Origin: Ahaetulla prasina
Taxonomy: Eukaryota; Chordata; Lepidosauria; Squamata; Colubridae
Reading direction: 5' to 3'
Length of the DNA: 64,000 nt
Assembly: GCF_028640845.1 (NCBI RefSeq)
Contig: NC_080542.1
Coordinates: forward strand, 135,039,580 to 135,103,579
The notes under the pieces were generated by a model, which was not told the origin of the DNA, made no database searches, and worked only from the letters and a program-made list of their open reading frames with translations. Below are positions 21,840-32,470 of the stretch, one piece after another. Both the position numbers and the translations under genes were made by a program. Positions within the stretch are counted from its first letter, which is position 1. The number at the start of each line of letters is the position of its first letter.

Positions 21840-22213
21840 CAGGGAGTCCTTAACTTACAGCAGTTTGTTTAGTGACCATCCAAAGTTACAACAGTACTGA
21901 AAAAAGTGAGTTATCATGGTTTTTCACACTTAGCAACTGTTGCAGCATCAAACATGATCAAAATTCAGACCCTTGGCAACTGACTCATATTTATGATGGT
22001 TGCAGTGTCCTGGGGTCATGTGATCATCTTTTGCAAACTTCTGACAAGCAAAGTCAACCGGGAAGGCAGATTCACTTAGCAACCATGTTATTAAAATTGC
22101 ATGGATTCAGATACCAACCATGGCAAGAAAAGTCGTAAAATGGGGCAAAATTCAGTTAACAACTGTTTTGCTTAGCAACAGAAATTTTGGGCTCAAATAT
22201 GGCCATAAATAAA
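21840..22213. mobile_element. MITE of the 'gtcctcaacttatgacc' family, well preserved
   Basis: Starts 'cagggagtccttaacttacag' and ends 'gccataaataaaggattacctgta'. Most internal landmarks are present: 'ctgaaaaaagtgagtta', 'ggtcatgtgatcatctttt' and 'aagtcgtaaaatggggc'. Confidence 0.75.
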
Positions 22214-22286
22214 GGATTACCTGTATTCTCTGATGTTCTTAGAAGACAGTGCTATCAAAAAGAAGGAAAAGCTCATTCTTCTAATC

Positions 22287-22394
22287 CGATGTTTCTCATC
22301 CTTGGCCACTATAAGATGGGTGGACTTGCTGGCTGGGGAATTCTAGGAGTTGAAGTCCTCCCATCTTAAAATTGTCATGGTTGAGAAACACTGC
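22287..22394. mobile_element. palindromic hAT-type MITE (GTTTCTCAACC family), partial
   Basis: Left 'atgtttctcatccttgg' is inverted at right 'catggttgagaaacact'. The centre is 'gctggctggggaattctaggagttgaagtcc'. No target duplication found. Confidence 0.65.
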
Positions 22395-22444
22395 TAGTCT
22401 TCTCTGCAGTCATAACAGTTGTCAGTGCATCTTGTTGTCTAAAG

Positions 22445-22602
22445 CAGAGATCCCCAACCTTGGCAACATTAAGACTCATGGACTTCAACTCCCAAAATTC
22501 CTCAGCCAGCCAGCATGGTATGCAACCTGCAGTAAGACTGGCTTAGGAATTCTGGGAGTTGAAGTCCATAAGTCTTAAAGTTGCCAAGGTTGGAGATGCC
22601 TG
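22445..22602. mobile_element. palindromic hAT-type MITE with perfect 8-bp duplication
   Basis: 158 bp. Long arms 'ccaaccttggcaac..taagactcatggacttcaactccc' are inverted on the right. Terminal bases are CAGAGATCCCC and GGAGATGCCTG. GTCTAAAG occurs on both sides (22437-22444 and 22603-22610). No coding capacity. Confidence 0.85.
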
Positions 22603-22610
22603 GTCTAAAG

Positions 22611-23117
22611 AACAGGGATCTGGATATTTGGGGGAGGGGGGGCGGGAAATTCAGCTTCTTGAGGGATGGTTTTCATTGTCCCAAAAACACACAAACACAA
22701 GGATATATCTTGTCAGTGAGCTTTTGTTTTCCTTCAGTGCTGAACTTCGGTGCTGAACATTTCTGATAGTGATCCACACGGGAGTCAAAATAAGTCAAAA
22801 TGGCAGCCTTGACCACATGGACAGAACTGCCCTCTCAATTTTTATGACATCTTCTTCCCCAATATGTTTGTTTGGTTTGTTTTTTTTTCTTTTAACCTTA
22901 CCATTCTTCTCAGTCTTCTCTCCCATGTGTGTGCATAAAAGGCCTTGTAGCCTATTCACTGTGACAACCCTCAAGAATATTTAGAAAAACATTACAAGTG
23001 TTACCATTGGCAATTGACTTAAATACATGGAAAAGATTGGGACACACACACACACAAAGGAGTGTGGGGAAGGGAAAAAACAACAACAAAAATTCCCATC
23101 TCTAATATTTGCTAGAG
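22611..23117. other. non-coding DNA with short (CA)n
   Basis: Unique-looking apart from a CA run at 23042-23057. Confidence 0.4.
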
Positions 23118-23439
23118 TAGCAGTGACTCCAGTGGAACCTTCTCTGTTGGAGCTCCTAAGCTTTGGAACGAACTTCCCCCTGGTTTACGCCAAGTGTCTG
23201 ATCTTCGGACTTTTCGCCGTGAGCTGAAAACGCACCTATTTATTCAAGCAGGACTGGCTTAAAATTAAAATTTTTATTGGGATTATTTATATTTTAAGGT
23301 TTTTAAATTGTTTCAATTTTCGGCCACCTTATAATATGTTTTGTTTTAATCTCTTTTAATGTGTATATAGTGAATTTTTACTTGGCTGTACACCGCCCTG
23401 AGTCCTTCGGGAGAAGGGCGGTATAAAAATCGAATAAAA

Positions 23440-23493
<54 letters not shown>
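23118..23493 (+). mobile_element. CR1 LINE 3' end with (AAAT)n tail
   Basis: It encodes the last ~45 residues of the CR1 frame (LWNELPPGLRQV-like, then IFRTFRRELKTHLFIQAGLA and a stop near 23262). Then come the 3' UTR and the terminal 'ccctgagtccttcgggagaaggg' hairpin. The (AATA)n tail runs about 60 bp to 23493. Confidence 0.85.
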
Positions 23494-23496
<3 letters not shown>

Positions 23497-23544
23497 ATTA
23501 GACCCTCAATCTTATTTTTTTTTTAAAAACCAAACAGATAAGAT

Positions 23545-24190
23545 GAAGGAAGCTCTGACAATCATAGTATCTTAGACAATTGTTGGAAGGAAACACTCCA
23601 TCTGGTTCAGTCCCAAGCTGGGAGAAAGACATTGGAAACATGGAGGTTGATTGGAAAGATGGTTTAATGACGAAGCAGAACCACCAAACCATATGTGGTT
23701 CTGGGCCGCTGATCAAATGGTTGAATGAGTGGATGGATCTTTATAGGTTTCTGTGACTTTGAACTTTGGACTGTTCTGGGTAGGGGTGCAATGAAGGGGT
23801 TTGTGTTCTGAAAAGGATGTTGGGCAGTTCCTATTGTGGCTAATGGATTTCGTCCTGTGTTGGATCTTGGAGTGAGGGGCTGCTTTCTAATCCTATCATT
23901 CTTCCTTTGCTAGTTGTGCCGCAGGGAGTTTCAAAATATCCTGTCTTGAGTGGACTTCTGCCTGCAGTATTTGCTTTGCTTATGAATAGAACTATCTTCC
24001 TCTTTCAATAAGCTCTTTATCTCTTAAGTGCTGGCATCTACTGTGGGCTATTAAGAAAGACTTGAGGGCTGCTTTCTGCCTTTAAGAGCATGTTTCTTCA
24101 TTTCTCCTTTAGGGAAATATAATACTCTGCCTTTCCCAAATATTTCCCAAAACATTTCATTCTTCTAGGGGGGAGGGAGGGTTTCCCACA
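23545..24190. repeat. unclassified dispersed repeat, ~650 bp (pair with 58180-58790)
   Basis: Shares ordered blocks with 58180-58790: 'gggagaaagaca', 'aaacatggagg', 'gatggtttaat', 'gaagcagaaccaccaa' at the left, and 'catgtttct', 'agggaaat.taat', 'atttcattcttctag' at the right. The length, and the lack of a gene or inverted ends, suggest an old LTR. This is inference only. Confidence 0.55.
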
Positions 24191-24265
24191 CATGGTAGCC
24201 AAAATCTAATGTTGTGGTTGTCCATATGAAATATTTATAATGAAGAGAAGCCTTAAAGAAAAAAG

Positions 24266-24673
24266 CAGGTCCTCCTCTTACAACTGCTCACCTAGTGACT
24301 ACTGAAAGTTTCAACTAATCTACAGTATCTGGGGAACACTTAGAACCCTGATTTGAAGTTTCAACAATTTGGGGGCCCTGTGGTCACATTACTGCACTTC
24401 ACATGCTCAGCAACTGGCTGTATTTACAGCTGTCTTATAAACATGTTTTACAATGGTTTTGCTGAAAATAAGCACTTATTTCTGCTTAATGGCAAAGCTG
24501 TGCCAATTCAGAAAGATATTCACTTAACAATTGCGGTGAGTCCCTTAACAACTACTGCAAAAAAAGTTCATAAAATTGGATCAGTCATGTGACTGACCCG
24601 CTTTATGATTATCACAAATTATGACCATGATGGACAGGATCCATTATGGTTGTAGCTTGAGGGCCACCTGTAG
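24266..24673. mobile_element. MITE of the 'gtcctcaacttatgacc' family
   Basis: Starts 'gcaggtcctcctcttacaactg' and ends 'ggttgtagcttgagggccacctgta'. It contains 'cagtcatgtgactgacccg'. Confidence 0.65.
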
Positions 24674-25010
24674 TTCGGATAATATAAATGTAGAAAAACA
24701 CAGCTTTAAGCAGCTATTTTTCTCTCTCTCTTCAACCATTTTGCTCATTCTTGTTATCCAGTATCACACGTGATCAAATCAAAGCTACATAAATACTTAG
24801 AAGGCCAGCAATTCTGAATATTTTCCTCTCAGGAAGCCAAACTAAGTCACTTCACAGTGATTCACGGATATGAAAGTCCTTAGAACTGCCAAATCATGTC
24901 GTTCAAATTTTATGTCCAAACATAATTCTATTCTACATTAATCTTCGTGAGTTTTCAATAGTATGGGAAAGTGAAAAAGATTTGCCCTTACTGAGCTTGC
25001 CCAATAGTAC
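24674..25010. other. unique-looking non-coding DNA
   Basis: Nothing recognised. Confidence 0.4.
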
Positions 25011-25213
25011 TGTCATGTCCCACCCCCCACTCCTATGAATGAGTCAAGGAAGTCCGTGACAAACTTGGCAACGAAGCCTCTGCAGCTTGCTAAGTCCCTT
25101 CGAGGTTTATCAGGGCAGGCAGGAGTCCAAATTGTGACTTCAGCGATAGGGTCCAGTATCAGCAAACTCGATAAGACTTTGCTTGACTCAAGGTTGGAAT
25201 TTCAAAAGCAGGT

Positions 25214-25222
25214 CCTTTATAT
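25214..25222 (-). promoter_or_regulatory. TATA box of the LTR
   Basis: CTATATAAAG on the minus strand, placed between the U3 open frame and the presumed R region of the LTR at 25011-25633. Confidence 0.55.
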
Positions 25223-25254
25223 AGGCTGTGGGGTATGGCTCCATAACTCAGCAT

Positions 25255-25632
25255 TTATCCAGGCCTGCCCCTCCCTTCCTTCTGCTGGCGTCGCCTCTCA
25301 AATCTCCGGAAGCGAGGATCCTCCCACTTTGAATTGTCTTCAGCTGGATCTGCTGTCTGGGAAAGGGAGGGGTCAGAGGGAGTAGGGCCGAGTAATTCTA
25401 GCACCTGGCTGGCTTCCTGCTCTGAAGGCTGAGCCAAAGGAGCACACGCTGTATGAGTGAGTTTTATCGGGCCTGTCCTCCCACTCCTGGAATCCTCTCC
25501 GGGCATGGGGCCAGGGCCGGGGGCTGGAGGCATGACAGGCCGTTCATCTTCATTATCAGACTCAGAGTCTGATAAAAGGCCTGGTTCGAGACAGGAGGGG
25601 CCCGGCTGAGGAGAGGAGGGAGGACGAGTCAC
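25255..25632 (-). pseudogene. open frame inside LTR U3, proline/acid-rich with basic end
   Basis: 125 codons from the LTR 5' end to a stop just before the TATA box. Proline-rich start, a serine/acid patch (SDSESDNEDE), then a basic end DPRFRRFERRRQQK followed by GRGRP. The end resembles that of the frame in the unrelated-looking LTR at 18004-18972. Probably the tail of an internal retroelement gene that overlaps the 3' LTR. No recognisable domain. Confidence 0.45.
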
Positions 25633-25641
25633 AAGAAGTAC

Positions 25642-26439
25642 ATTGGAGCCGCTTCATGAAAAATCACCAGTCTCATTAAGCAGAGAAAGCATGGAATTCC
25701 AGCAAGTGCAAAGCCTGAAGCAAGCTGAAAAATAAATGGACGCTTACTTCATTTGCAATCCTTCTCTTTCTCAAAGCAAGACCGCTTGCTTGATTTGAAC
25801 ACTGTCCATCAATTATTCCATTCTGTTCAGATGTCTTCAGAATCATCTCTCTCTCTCTTTTTTTTAAAATGTACATATTCTTTTTTTACCTTCTTTTGTT
25901 GCAACTGCTATCATGTTCCACTCGATCGATCTACTCTAATAGCTATTTTACCTTTGGCAACTGACTTGAATGTTAAACCTCGAAAGTGCATTTGTATCAA
26001 GCCGAGGTTTAAAAGACACTGAATTCCAGGAAATACAGCGAGATGAGAGGGAACACAACTGCACATATAGACACACATATTGTGCAGCTAGTATCTACTG
26101 AAGAACAGTTGTCCCATGAGCCATCTCACTTTCAGTCTTCATTGAAGAAATTCCTTTGATTAAGTTGCTTAGGGTGTCCTGCAGAGATCTGAAGTAGCCA
26201 CTAAACCTCTTAAGATTTAGCGTTCTGCCTATTTTCCCTGTAAAATGCTAAGAAGTACTGCTATGTGGATCAAACTAAATCCAGTCAGTTTTAAATGTAA
26301 ACACTTATTTTCAACGCATTTTTGGGAGAAAAAAACATTCAATATTACTGTTTTCAGCAATTAAACAACTTTTAATTAATTTTCCTTAATATTTTTATTT
26401 CCCGTTTATTTATTTATGTACTCTGTTTTTTGGCATATG
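25642..26439. other. unique-looking non-coding DNA
   Basis: No supported gene. Confidence 0.4.
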
Positions 26440-26631
26440 CTGTAAAGACTCATGACAGTACAGTAAAATCCAAAACAATCCACAATACAAATAACAGTTA
26501 TAAGCAATTGTTGTAGACTGCCCAGAATCACTTGATTGGGAGATGGGCAGCTTTATCAATAAGACATTAAATAAAGTTAGTTTTAGTTTTGTGCTTTTTT
26601 CTAACTTCAAAGTTTTGAATGTTAATTTATT
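26440..26631 (+). repeat. LINE-like 3' end fragment
   Basis: 'ttgttgtagactgcccagaatcacttgattgggagatgggcag' then AT-rich tail. The same end appears interrupted at 29910-30200 on the other side of the long CR1 element. Confidence 0.5.
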
Positions 26632-29600
26632 ATTTTATTTTATTTTATTTTTCACATTTATATACCGCCCTATCTCCCTAGGGACTCAGGGCGGTTCACA
26701 GGCAAGTAAAAAGTACATATAAATACAGACTAAAATAACAATTAAAAAACTTATTCTACATAGCCAAATTATTAAAAACTATATAAATAATAAAACCCAT
26801 TTAAACCCAGTAAATTAAAAATTTAATCCAGTCTTGCGCAGATGAATAAGTGTGTTTTAAGCTCGCGACGGAAGGTTCGGAGGTCCGGAAGTTGGCAAAG
26901 TCCTGGAGGGAGTTCGTTCCAGAGGGTGGGAGCCCCCCACAGAGAAGGCCCTTCCCCTGGGTGTCGCCAGACGGCACTGCCTAGCTGATGGCACCCTGAG
27001 GAGTCCCTCTCTGTGAGAGCGCACGGGTCGGTGAGAGGTATTCGGTAGCAGTAGGCGGTCCCGTAAATAGCCCGGCCCTATGCCATGGAGCGCTTTAAAG
27101 ATTGTTACCAGAACCTTGAAGCGCACCTGGAAGGCCACAGGTAGCCAGTGCAGTCTGCGCAGGATAGGTGTCACACGGGAGCCACGAGGGGCTCCCTCTA
27201 TCACCTGCGCAGCCGCATTCTGGACTAACTGAAGCCTCCGGATGCCCCTCAAGGGGAGCCCCATGTAGAGAGCATTGCAGTAATCCAGACAAGACGTCAC
27301 GAGGGCGTGAGTGACCGTGCATAAGGCATCCCGGTCTAGAAAGGGGCGCAACTGGCGCACCAGGCGAACCTGGTGGAAAGCTCTCCTGGAGACGGCCGTC
27401 AAATGATCTTCAAAAGACAGCCGTTCATCCAGGAGGACGCCCAAGTTGCGCACCCTCTCCATCGGGGCCAATGACTCGCCCCCAACAGTCAACCGTGGAC
27501 TCAGCTGACTGTACCGAGATGCCGGCATCCACAGCCACTCTGTCTTGGAGGGATTGAGCTTGAGCCTGTTTCTCCCCATCCAGACCCGTACGGCTTCCAA
27601 GCACCAGGACAGCACTTCGATAGCTTCGTTGGGGTGGCCCGGTGTGGAAAAGTACAGCTGGGTGTCATCCGCGTACAGCTGGTACCTCACACAGAAGCCA
27701 CTGATGATCTCACCCAGCGGCTTCATATAGATGTTGAACAGAAGGGGCGAGAGAATCGACCCCTGCGGCACCCCACAAGTGAGGCACCTCGAGGCCGACC
27801 TCTGCCCCCCCTGTCAACACCGTCTGCGACCGGTCGGAGAGATAGGAGGAGAACCACCGATAAACGGTGCCTCCCACTCCCAATCCCTCTAACCGGCGCA
27901 GCAGGATACCATGGTCGATGGTATCAAAAGCCGCTGAGAGGTCTAATAGGACCAGGGCAGAGGAACAACCCCTATCCCTGGCCCTCCAGAGATCATCCAC
28001 CAACGCGACCAAAGCCGTCTCAGTGCTGTAACCGGGCCGGAAACCGGACTGGAACAGGTCTAGATAGACAGTTTCATCCAGGTGCAGGGGAAACTGATAT
28101 GCCACCATATTTCTACAACCTTCGCGGCGGGTTGGAGACTGGACGATAATTACCTAAAACAGCCGGGTCCAGGAAGGCTTCTTGAGGAGGGCCTCACCAC
28201 CGCCTCTTTCAAGGTGGCCGGAAAGACTCCTCCAACAAGGAAGCGCCAGAATCGCCTGGAGCCAGCCTCGTGTCACCTCCTGAGTGGCCAGCACCAACCA
28301 GGAGGGGCACGGGTCCAGTAAACACGTGGTGGCATTCAACCTACCCAACAACCTGTCCATGTCCTCGGGAGCCACAGGATCGAACTCATCCCAGACAATA
28401 TCACCAAGACCACCCTCAGACGCCCCATCTGAATCGCCGCAATTTTGGTCCAGACCGTCCCGAAGCTGAACGATTTTATCGTATAGATAACCGTTAAACT
28501 CCTCAGCACGTCCCTGCAACGGGTCATCCTGCTCCCCCTGGTGAAGGAGGGAACGGGTCACCCGAAACAGGGCGGCTGGGTGGTTATCTGCCGACACAAT
28601 GAGGGAGGAGGCGTAGCAATGCTTCGCTTCCCTCAGTGCCACTAGGTAGGTCCTAGTATAGGACCTAACTAGTGTCCGATCAGCCTCTGAATGGCTAGAC
28701 CTCCAGGAGCTCTCTAGGCATCTTCTCCGGCGTTTCATCCCCCTCAGCTCCTCGGAGAACCAAGGAGCCGGTTGGGATCTACGCCGGGTCAGAGGCCGCA
28801 GAGGCACAACATGGTCTAAAGCCCCAGCCGCAGCCCGTTCCCAGGCTGCGGCTAGTTCCTCTGCCGTGCCGTGAGCCAGACCCTCAGGAAATGGCCCAAG
28901 CTCCGTCCGGAACCTCTCCGGGTCCATCAGGCGCCTGGGACGGAACCAACGTAGTGGTTCCATCTCCCTGCGGTGTTGGGTAGCAGTCAGAAAGTCCAGG
29001 CAAAGGAGAGAGTGATCTGACCATGACAAAGGTTCTGTGACTACATCTCTCAAGTCCAGATCCTTCAACCACTGACCAGAGATAAAAATCAGGTCCAGTG
29101 TGCCTCCCCCGATGTGAGTGGGGCCATCCACTACTTGAGTCAGGTCCAAGGCCGTCATGGAAGCCATGAACTCCCGAGCCACTGTTGATGACGAGCCGGC
29201 AGATGGCAATTTAAAGTCCCCCATGACTAAAAGTCTGGGGGTCTCCGCTGCCACCCTGGCAAGCACCTCCAGGAGCTCGGGCAGGGCAGCTGTCATGCAG
29301 CAAGGAGCCAGGTACATGACCAGCAAGCCCATCTGACACCTATGGCCCCATCTCACAAAGAGGGATTCACACCCGGCAATCTGAGGTACAGTGGTCTCCC
29401 TCGGCTCTAGACTTTCTTTAATAACACCCGCCACCCCCCCACCCCTACCCTGGGCCCTCGGCTGATGAAATGCACGGAAGTCCGGTGGGCACATTTCGAC
29501 CAGAGGCACGCCCCCTTCAGTGCCCAACCAGGTCTCCGTAACGCCTATAAGATCCGCGGCGCCCCCCTGAATAAGATCATGTATTAGGGGGGCCTTATTG

Positions 29601-29875
29601 GCCACGGACCGTGCGTTGCATAACATAAGGCGAAGGCCCAGGCTCTGAGGGTCTTGACCATCCGGGGAACGGGAGAAGTCAGAGGAATTGGGGCACGCGA
29701 TCGCCTGCAAACATCGAGCGCGTGTCCCCCTAAACAGATATGATCCCCCCCTTCCGCCATATCTGCCCCTCCCACTTACCATGCAAATAGAGCCACCCTC
29801 ACCAAAAGGAACACATCCCCCCCCCATAACCTCCGAACCCATTAAATAATCGCCGCGAGCACGCGCAGGAACATA
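26632..29875 (-). mobile_element. CR1 LINE, ORF2 nearly complete, 5'-truncated before ORF1
   Basis: About 3.2 kb in minus orientation. From its 5' side it has a short leader, the ORF2 endonuclease and reverse transcriptase, a ~200-bp 3' UTR with the 'accgccctatctccctagggactcagggcgg' terminal hairpin, and an (ATTTT)n-complement tail at 26632-26655. No ORF1 lies upstream: DNA right of 29876 is a different repeat. It is far more GC-rich than its surroundings, as expected for a fairly young CR1 copy. Its 3' fragments recur at 6934, 23118 and 41721. Confidence 0.9.
26857..29842 (-). pseudogene. CR1 ORF2 protein (endonuclease-reverse transcriptase), frameshifted
   Basis: In CR1 LINEs this protein nicks target DNA and reverse-transcribes the element RNA. 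The first frame (29842-28154, 562 codons) holds an AP-like endonuclease: LMLCNARSVANK near residue 72, VTETWL near 100, VMGDF near 207, and SDHSLL near 270. The catalytic-loop GDFN is GDFK here, which should harm cleavage. The reading then shifts (near 28150) to a frame with FRPGYSTETAL and LSAAFDTIDH (RT motif A, 28108-27710). It shifts again to MPQGSILSPLLFNIY (motif B) and YADDTQLYF (motif C, catalytic DD), continuing to the C-terminal FSVGGSHPLERTP. Two frameshifts and the GDFK change make it inactive. The start at 29842 is only the first ATG in frame. Confidence 0.85.
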
Positions 29876-30204
29876 TTAATGATATTAATATGAATTTATA
29901 CATGTTGTTTTGAATTTTGTTGTATGCATCCTGGGATGGTATTCACTTACTTGCGCTACCGGTTCACAAATGTGAGCGCACACGCCTCCTCCACACATGC
30001 ACAGGACTTTCTACACATGCACAGAACATCAAAAATGGGGCACAATGATGTCTGGGTGGGTGGACGGAGACTCCCACAGCTGCAGCTACCAGTTTGCCTG
30101 AACTGGATAGAACTGGCTGAATCCCACCACTGTGTGCATCCCAGAATCATTTGTTTGTGAGATGGGTGGCCTTATAATGTGTAAATAAAGCAAACATATA
30201 ACAA
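29876..30204 (+). repeat. LINE-like 3' end split by a hAT element
   Basis: The left part 'gttttgaattttgttgtatgcatc' and the right part 'ccagaatcatttgtttgtgagatgggtggccttataat' join across the insertion at 29931-30132 to give the same end as 26440-26631. Confidence 0.55.
29931..30132 (+). mobile_element. hAT-type MITE with 8-bp duplication
   Basis: 202 bp. The left end is a decayed CTGGGATGGTATTCAC and the right end is intact GAATCCCACCACTG. Flanks TATGCATC / TGTGCATC match at 7 of 8. Confidence 0.75.
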
Positions 30205-30593
30205 AACAATAGAATAGAATAGAATAGAATAGAATAGAATAGAATAGAATAGAATAGAATAGAATAGAATAGAATTTTTTATTGGCCAAGTGTGTTTGGA
30301 CACACAAGGAATTTGTCTTGGTGCATATACTCTCAGTGTACATAAAAGAAAAGATACCTTCATCAAGGTACAACATTTACAACACAAATGATTGTCAATA
30401 TATCAATATAAATCATAAGGATTGCCAGCAACAAAGTTACAATCATACCGTCATAAGTGGAAAGAGATTGGTGATGGGAACGATGAGAAGATTAATAGTA
30501 GTGCAGATTTAGTAAATAGTTTGACAGTGTTGAGGGAATTATTTGTTTAGCAGAGTGATGGCCTTCGGGAAAAAATTGTTCTTGTGTCTAGTA
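30205..30593 (-). mobile_element. snake CR1-type LINE 3' end with (AATAG)n array
   Basis: Longest of the three copies. It runs from the (GAATA)n array at 30207-30275 through 'ttggccaagtgtgtttggacacacaagg', 'tcataagtggaaagagattggtgatggg' and 'ggccttcgggaaaaaattgttcttgtgtcta'. Non-coding here. Confidence 0.85.
30207..30275. repeat. (GAATA)n pentanucleotide array
   Basis: About 13 units abutting the LINE 3' terminus. Confidence 0.95.
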
Positions 30594-31839
30594 TATAAAT
30601 ATATAATATAAATGGGTATGGACATTGCATGCTTTTAAATGTGACTTTCCATACTTTTTTTTTGGAACACATCTAACTCAAAATGCACCTCTTTGTATTA
30701 ATGTTTTCAGCAGAAAAGGACAGATGCATTACTAATTCATCTGCTGTGACCCTGTCTTTATTGGCAAATTAAGCCATACTTTCCTAATAAAGAAAACTAT
30801 GCTGAATTTCTTTTATTGTTCCTAATGCAACAACTGAATGGCACTAGAATGAGAATAAAAATAATTGACCTGATTTTCTTCTGCATTTTTTTTTTCCTGA
30901 AACAACAGAAATTAAACCACATGCAAACTTTCTTTGGGGCAGTTCTACATATGAAGCAATACAGATGCAAAACTATCAAAATATGATCCGTGAAATAAAA
31001 AAAAACTTCTTTGAGCCAAGCAAAATCAGTCATCTGGTCCAACCTACTGTCACCTTCCTTGGTTATGATAATTTAGAGCCAATTGCAATTCAGATCTTTT
31101 TTGCATTCTGTCTGACCTTTTTGTCTACTTGTATGAATCAAACGTTTGACTATGTCCCCAGGGTTTGATTCAGCTTGCTCTCATCCACAAAAGTGGTTTG
31201 GGAAAAAGAAATTGCCCTATTTTTGGAGCCTAACGTGGACATGATTGATGCCAGTTTAACTCCTGTTAGAAGTATGCCTCCAACAATTAGGCTGTGCATC
31301 ACAGACAGCTGTTTCCTCAGGATAGAAATGTTGACAGCTGTTAAGTTCAGAAGTGTAGTGTGACTGTTGCAAAACACCTTCCCTTAAAATCATAATGAAT
31401 GGAGGATAGGCTTAGGTTGGTTTCTCAAGTTATGGAGATCACTCCTAATAGCACTGATGTCAGGCGCAAATAACAACAAACATTCATTGAGTTAAAAGCA
31501 CAGAAAAAAAATATTATTACTACCTCTATAGAAGAATCTAGTCAACCAAAGCTAAAGCGGCACTAGGTCAATGGAATTCACAAGGGGGGCTGGATTCGGG
31601 TCTTTTGTAGCAATGCAATGCAATGATTCCAAACTGATGACATGTTTAACCCCACCTTCCATCTCATCCTGCTGTTCTTCTACAACTACTGTTGCAAGAT
31701 AAGATGAGGTGCCTCTCGATTCTACAAAAAAAAAAAAAAAAGATCAGGCAAAATTCTGTTAACTCAGAAAGCATAACAGTACAGAATGTGGGAGTGTCCT
31801 TGGGAGACAACAGGAAGAAATGCTGCCTCTGGTGTGATC
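30594..31839. other. unique-looking non-coding DNA
   Basis: Poly-A runs near 31504 and 31724-31741. No supported gene. Confidence 0.4.
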
Positions 31840-32060
31840 AGGTAAAAGGAGGGTGGACCTGCACCTGGATAACGAGCAGAGAAAAACAATTCAGAAAACA
31901 TCCTCTTTCATTTATCAAGTAATGGTGGAAGATTTGTACTTTCAGACATCCATAAATGTAGCTTTCTAATAAAGTGGAATTAGCTCATCTGATTGGGTTT
32001 CCTGTCCGGTCAACCTGGAAAGGCTGACAGAAAAACAGGAAGAAAAAGCCTTAACTCTGG
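31840..32060 (+). repeat. dispersed repeat resembling an LTR 3' part (pair with 55015-55200)
   Basis: Shared ordered blocks: 'agagaaaaac..ttcagaaa', 'tttat.aagta..', 'taaatgtagctttctaataaagtggaattagctcat', 'gtttcctgtccggtcaacctgg..aggctgaca'. The AATAAA followed by a unique ~60-bp end is what an LTR R/U5 looks like. The classification is inferred. Confidence 0.5.
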
Positions 32061-32299
32061 AGAATAGATGCTGACTTGGGTTGCCTTGGAGGTTTAACAC
32101 AACACTTCTTATAGCCTGAAAAGGCTTCTATGTAGAACAGGGGAAGCACCAAGAACATTGTGTTTGCTGTTTTGCAAAGCATCTTGGTGAGGGTACCCTT
32201 GCTTGAGGTTCTCTCAAAACAACATAATCCTTCAAAGATCTGAAGATCTTTCATGTACAAATAGTTTGGGACATAACTGAGGAGCTATTTGGTGCAGAA
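32061..32299. other. unique-looking non-coding DNA
   Basis: Nothing recognised. Confidence 0.4.
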
Positions 32300-32324
32300 A
32301 AGTAGTGCTAAAAACAAGCTTTCA

Positions 32325-32470
32325 TTAGACATTTATTAACATTTTCAGTCATCCAGGTCATGGAGCTGAAGAAGCTTCTTGGATGAGAAGTGAAATGTCT
32401 TCAAAGAAAAACCAGAAAATCCAATTGCGTCTTGAAAAAAGCACCTCTGGGAAAAGCTTTCATTAAATTT
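32325..32470 (+). mobile_element. Penelope-like terminal repeat fragment, family C
   Basis: 'cagtcatccaggtcatgg', the hammerhead core, then 'tcttcaaagaaaaaccagaaa' and 'gcgtcttgaaaaaagcacct'. The same order appears at 34305-34510 and, decayed, at 17366-17490. Confidence 0.6.
32366..32399 (+). ncRNA. hammerhead ribozyme core, family C
   Basis: CUGAAGA 32366-32372, one extra A, helix II GCUUCU (32374-32379) with AGAAGU (32386-32391) around UGGAUG, GAAA 32392-32395, then UGUC. Helix I can pair GAG (before the core) with UUC (after it). Helix III reads AUGU instead of the palindrome ACGU, a single CpG-decay change. Confidence 0.6.

Larger units (their letters stand above)
25011..25633 (-). mobile_element. 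solo LTR of a retrotransposon (~620 bp)
   Basis: Minus strand: starts TGTGACTCGTCC and ends GGGACATGACA, the TG..CA pattern of LTRs. A TATATAAAG promoter box lies at about 25214-25222 on the minus strand, after the U3 open frame. AGTAC sits at 25006-25010 and 25637-25641, close to a 5-bp target duplication but offset by three bases on the right. No internal region is attached, so it is a solo LTR. Confidence 0.7.

Noticed and set aside
26857..29842. A host gene encoded by long minus-strand frames
   Set aside because: The frames carry AP-endonuclease and reverse-transcriptase motifs of CR1 and end at a typical CR1 3' UTR and tail.
26850..29850. CpG island or promoter region because of high GC
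   Set aside because: The GC-rich block coincides exactly with the CR1 coding region.
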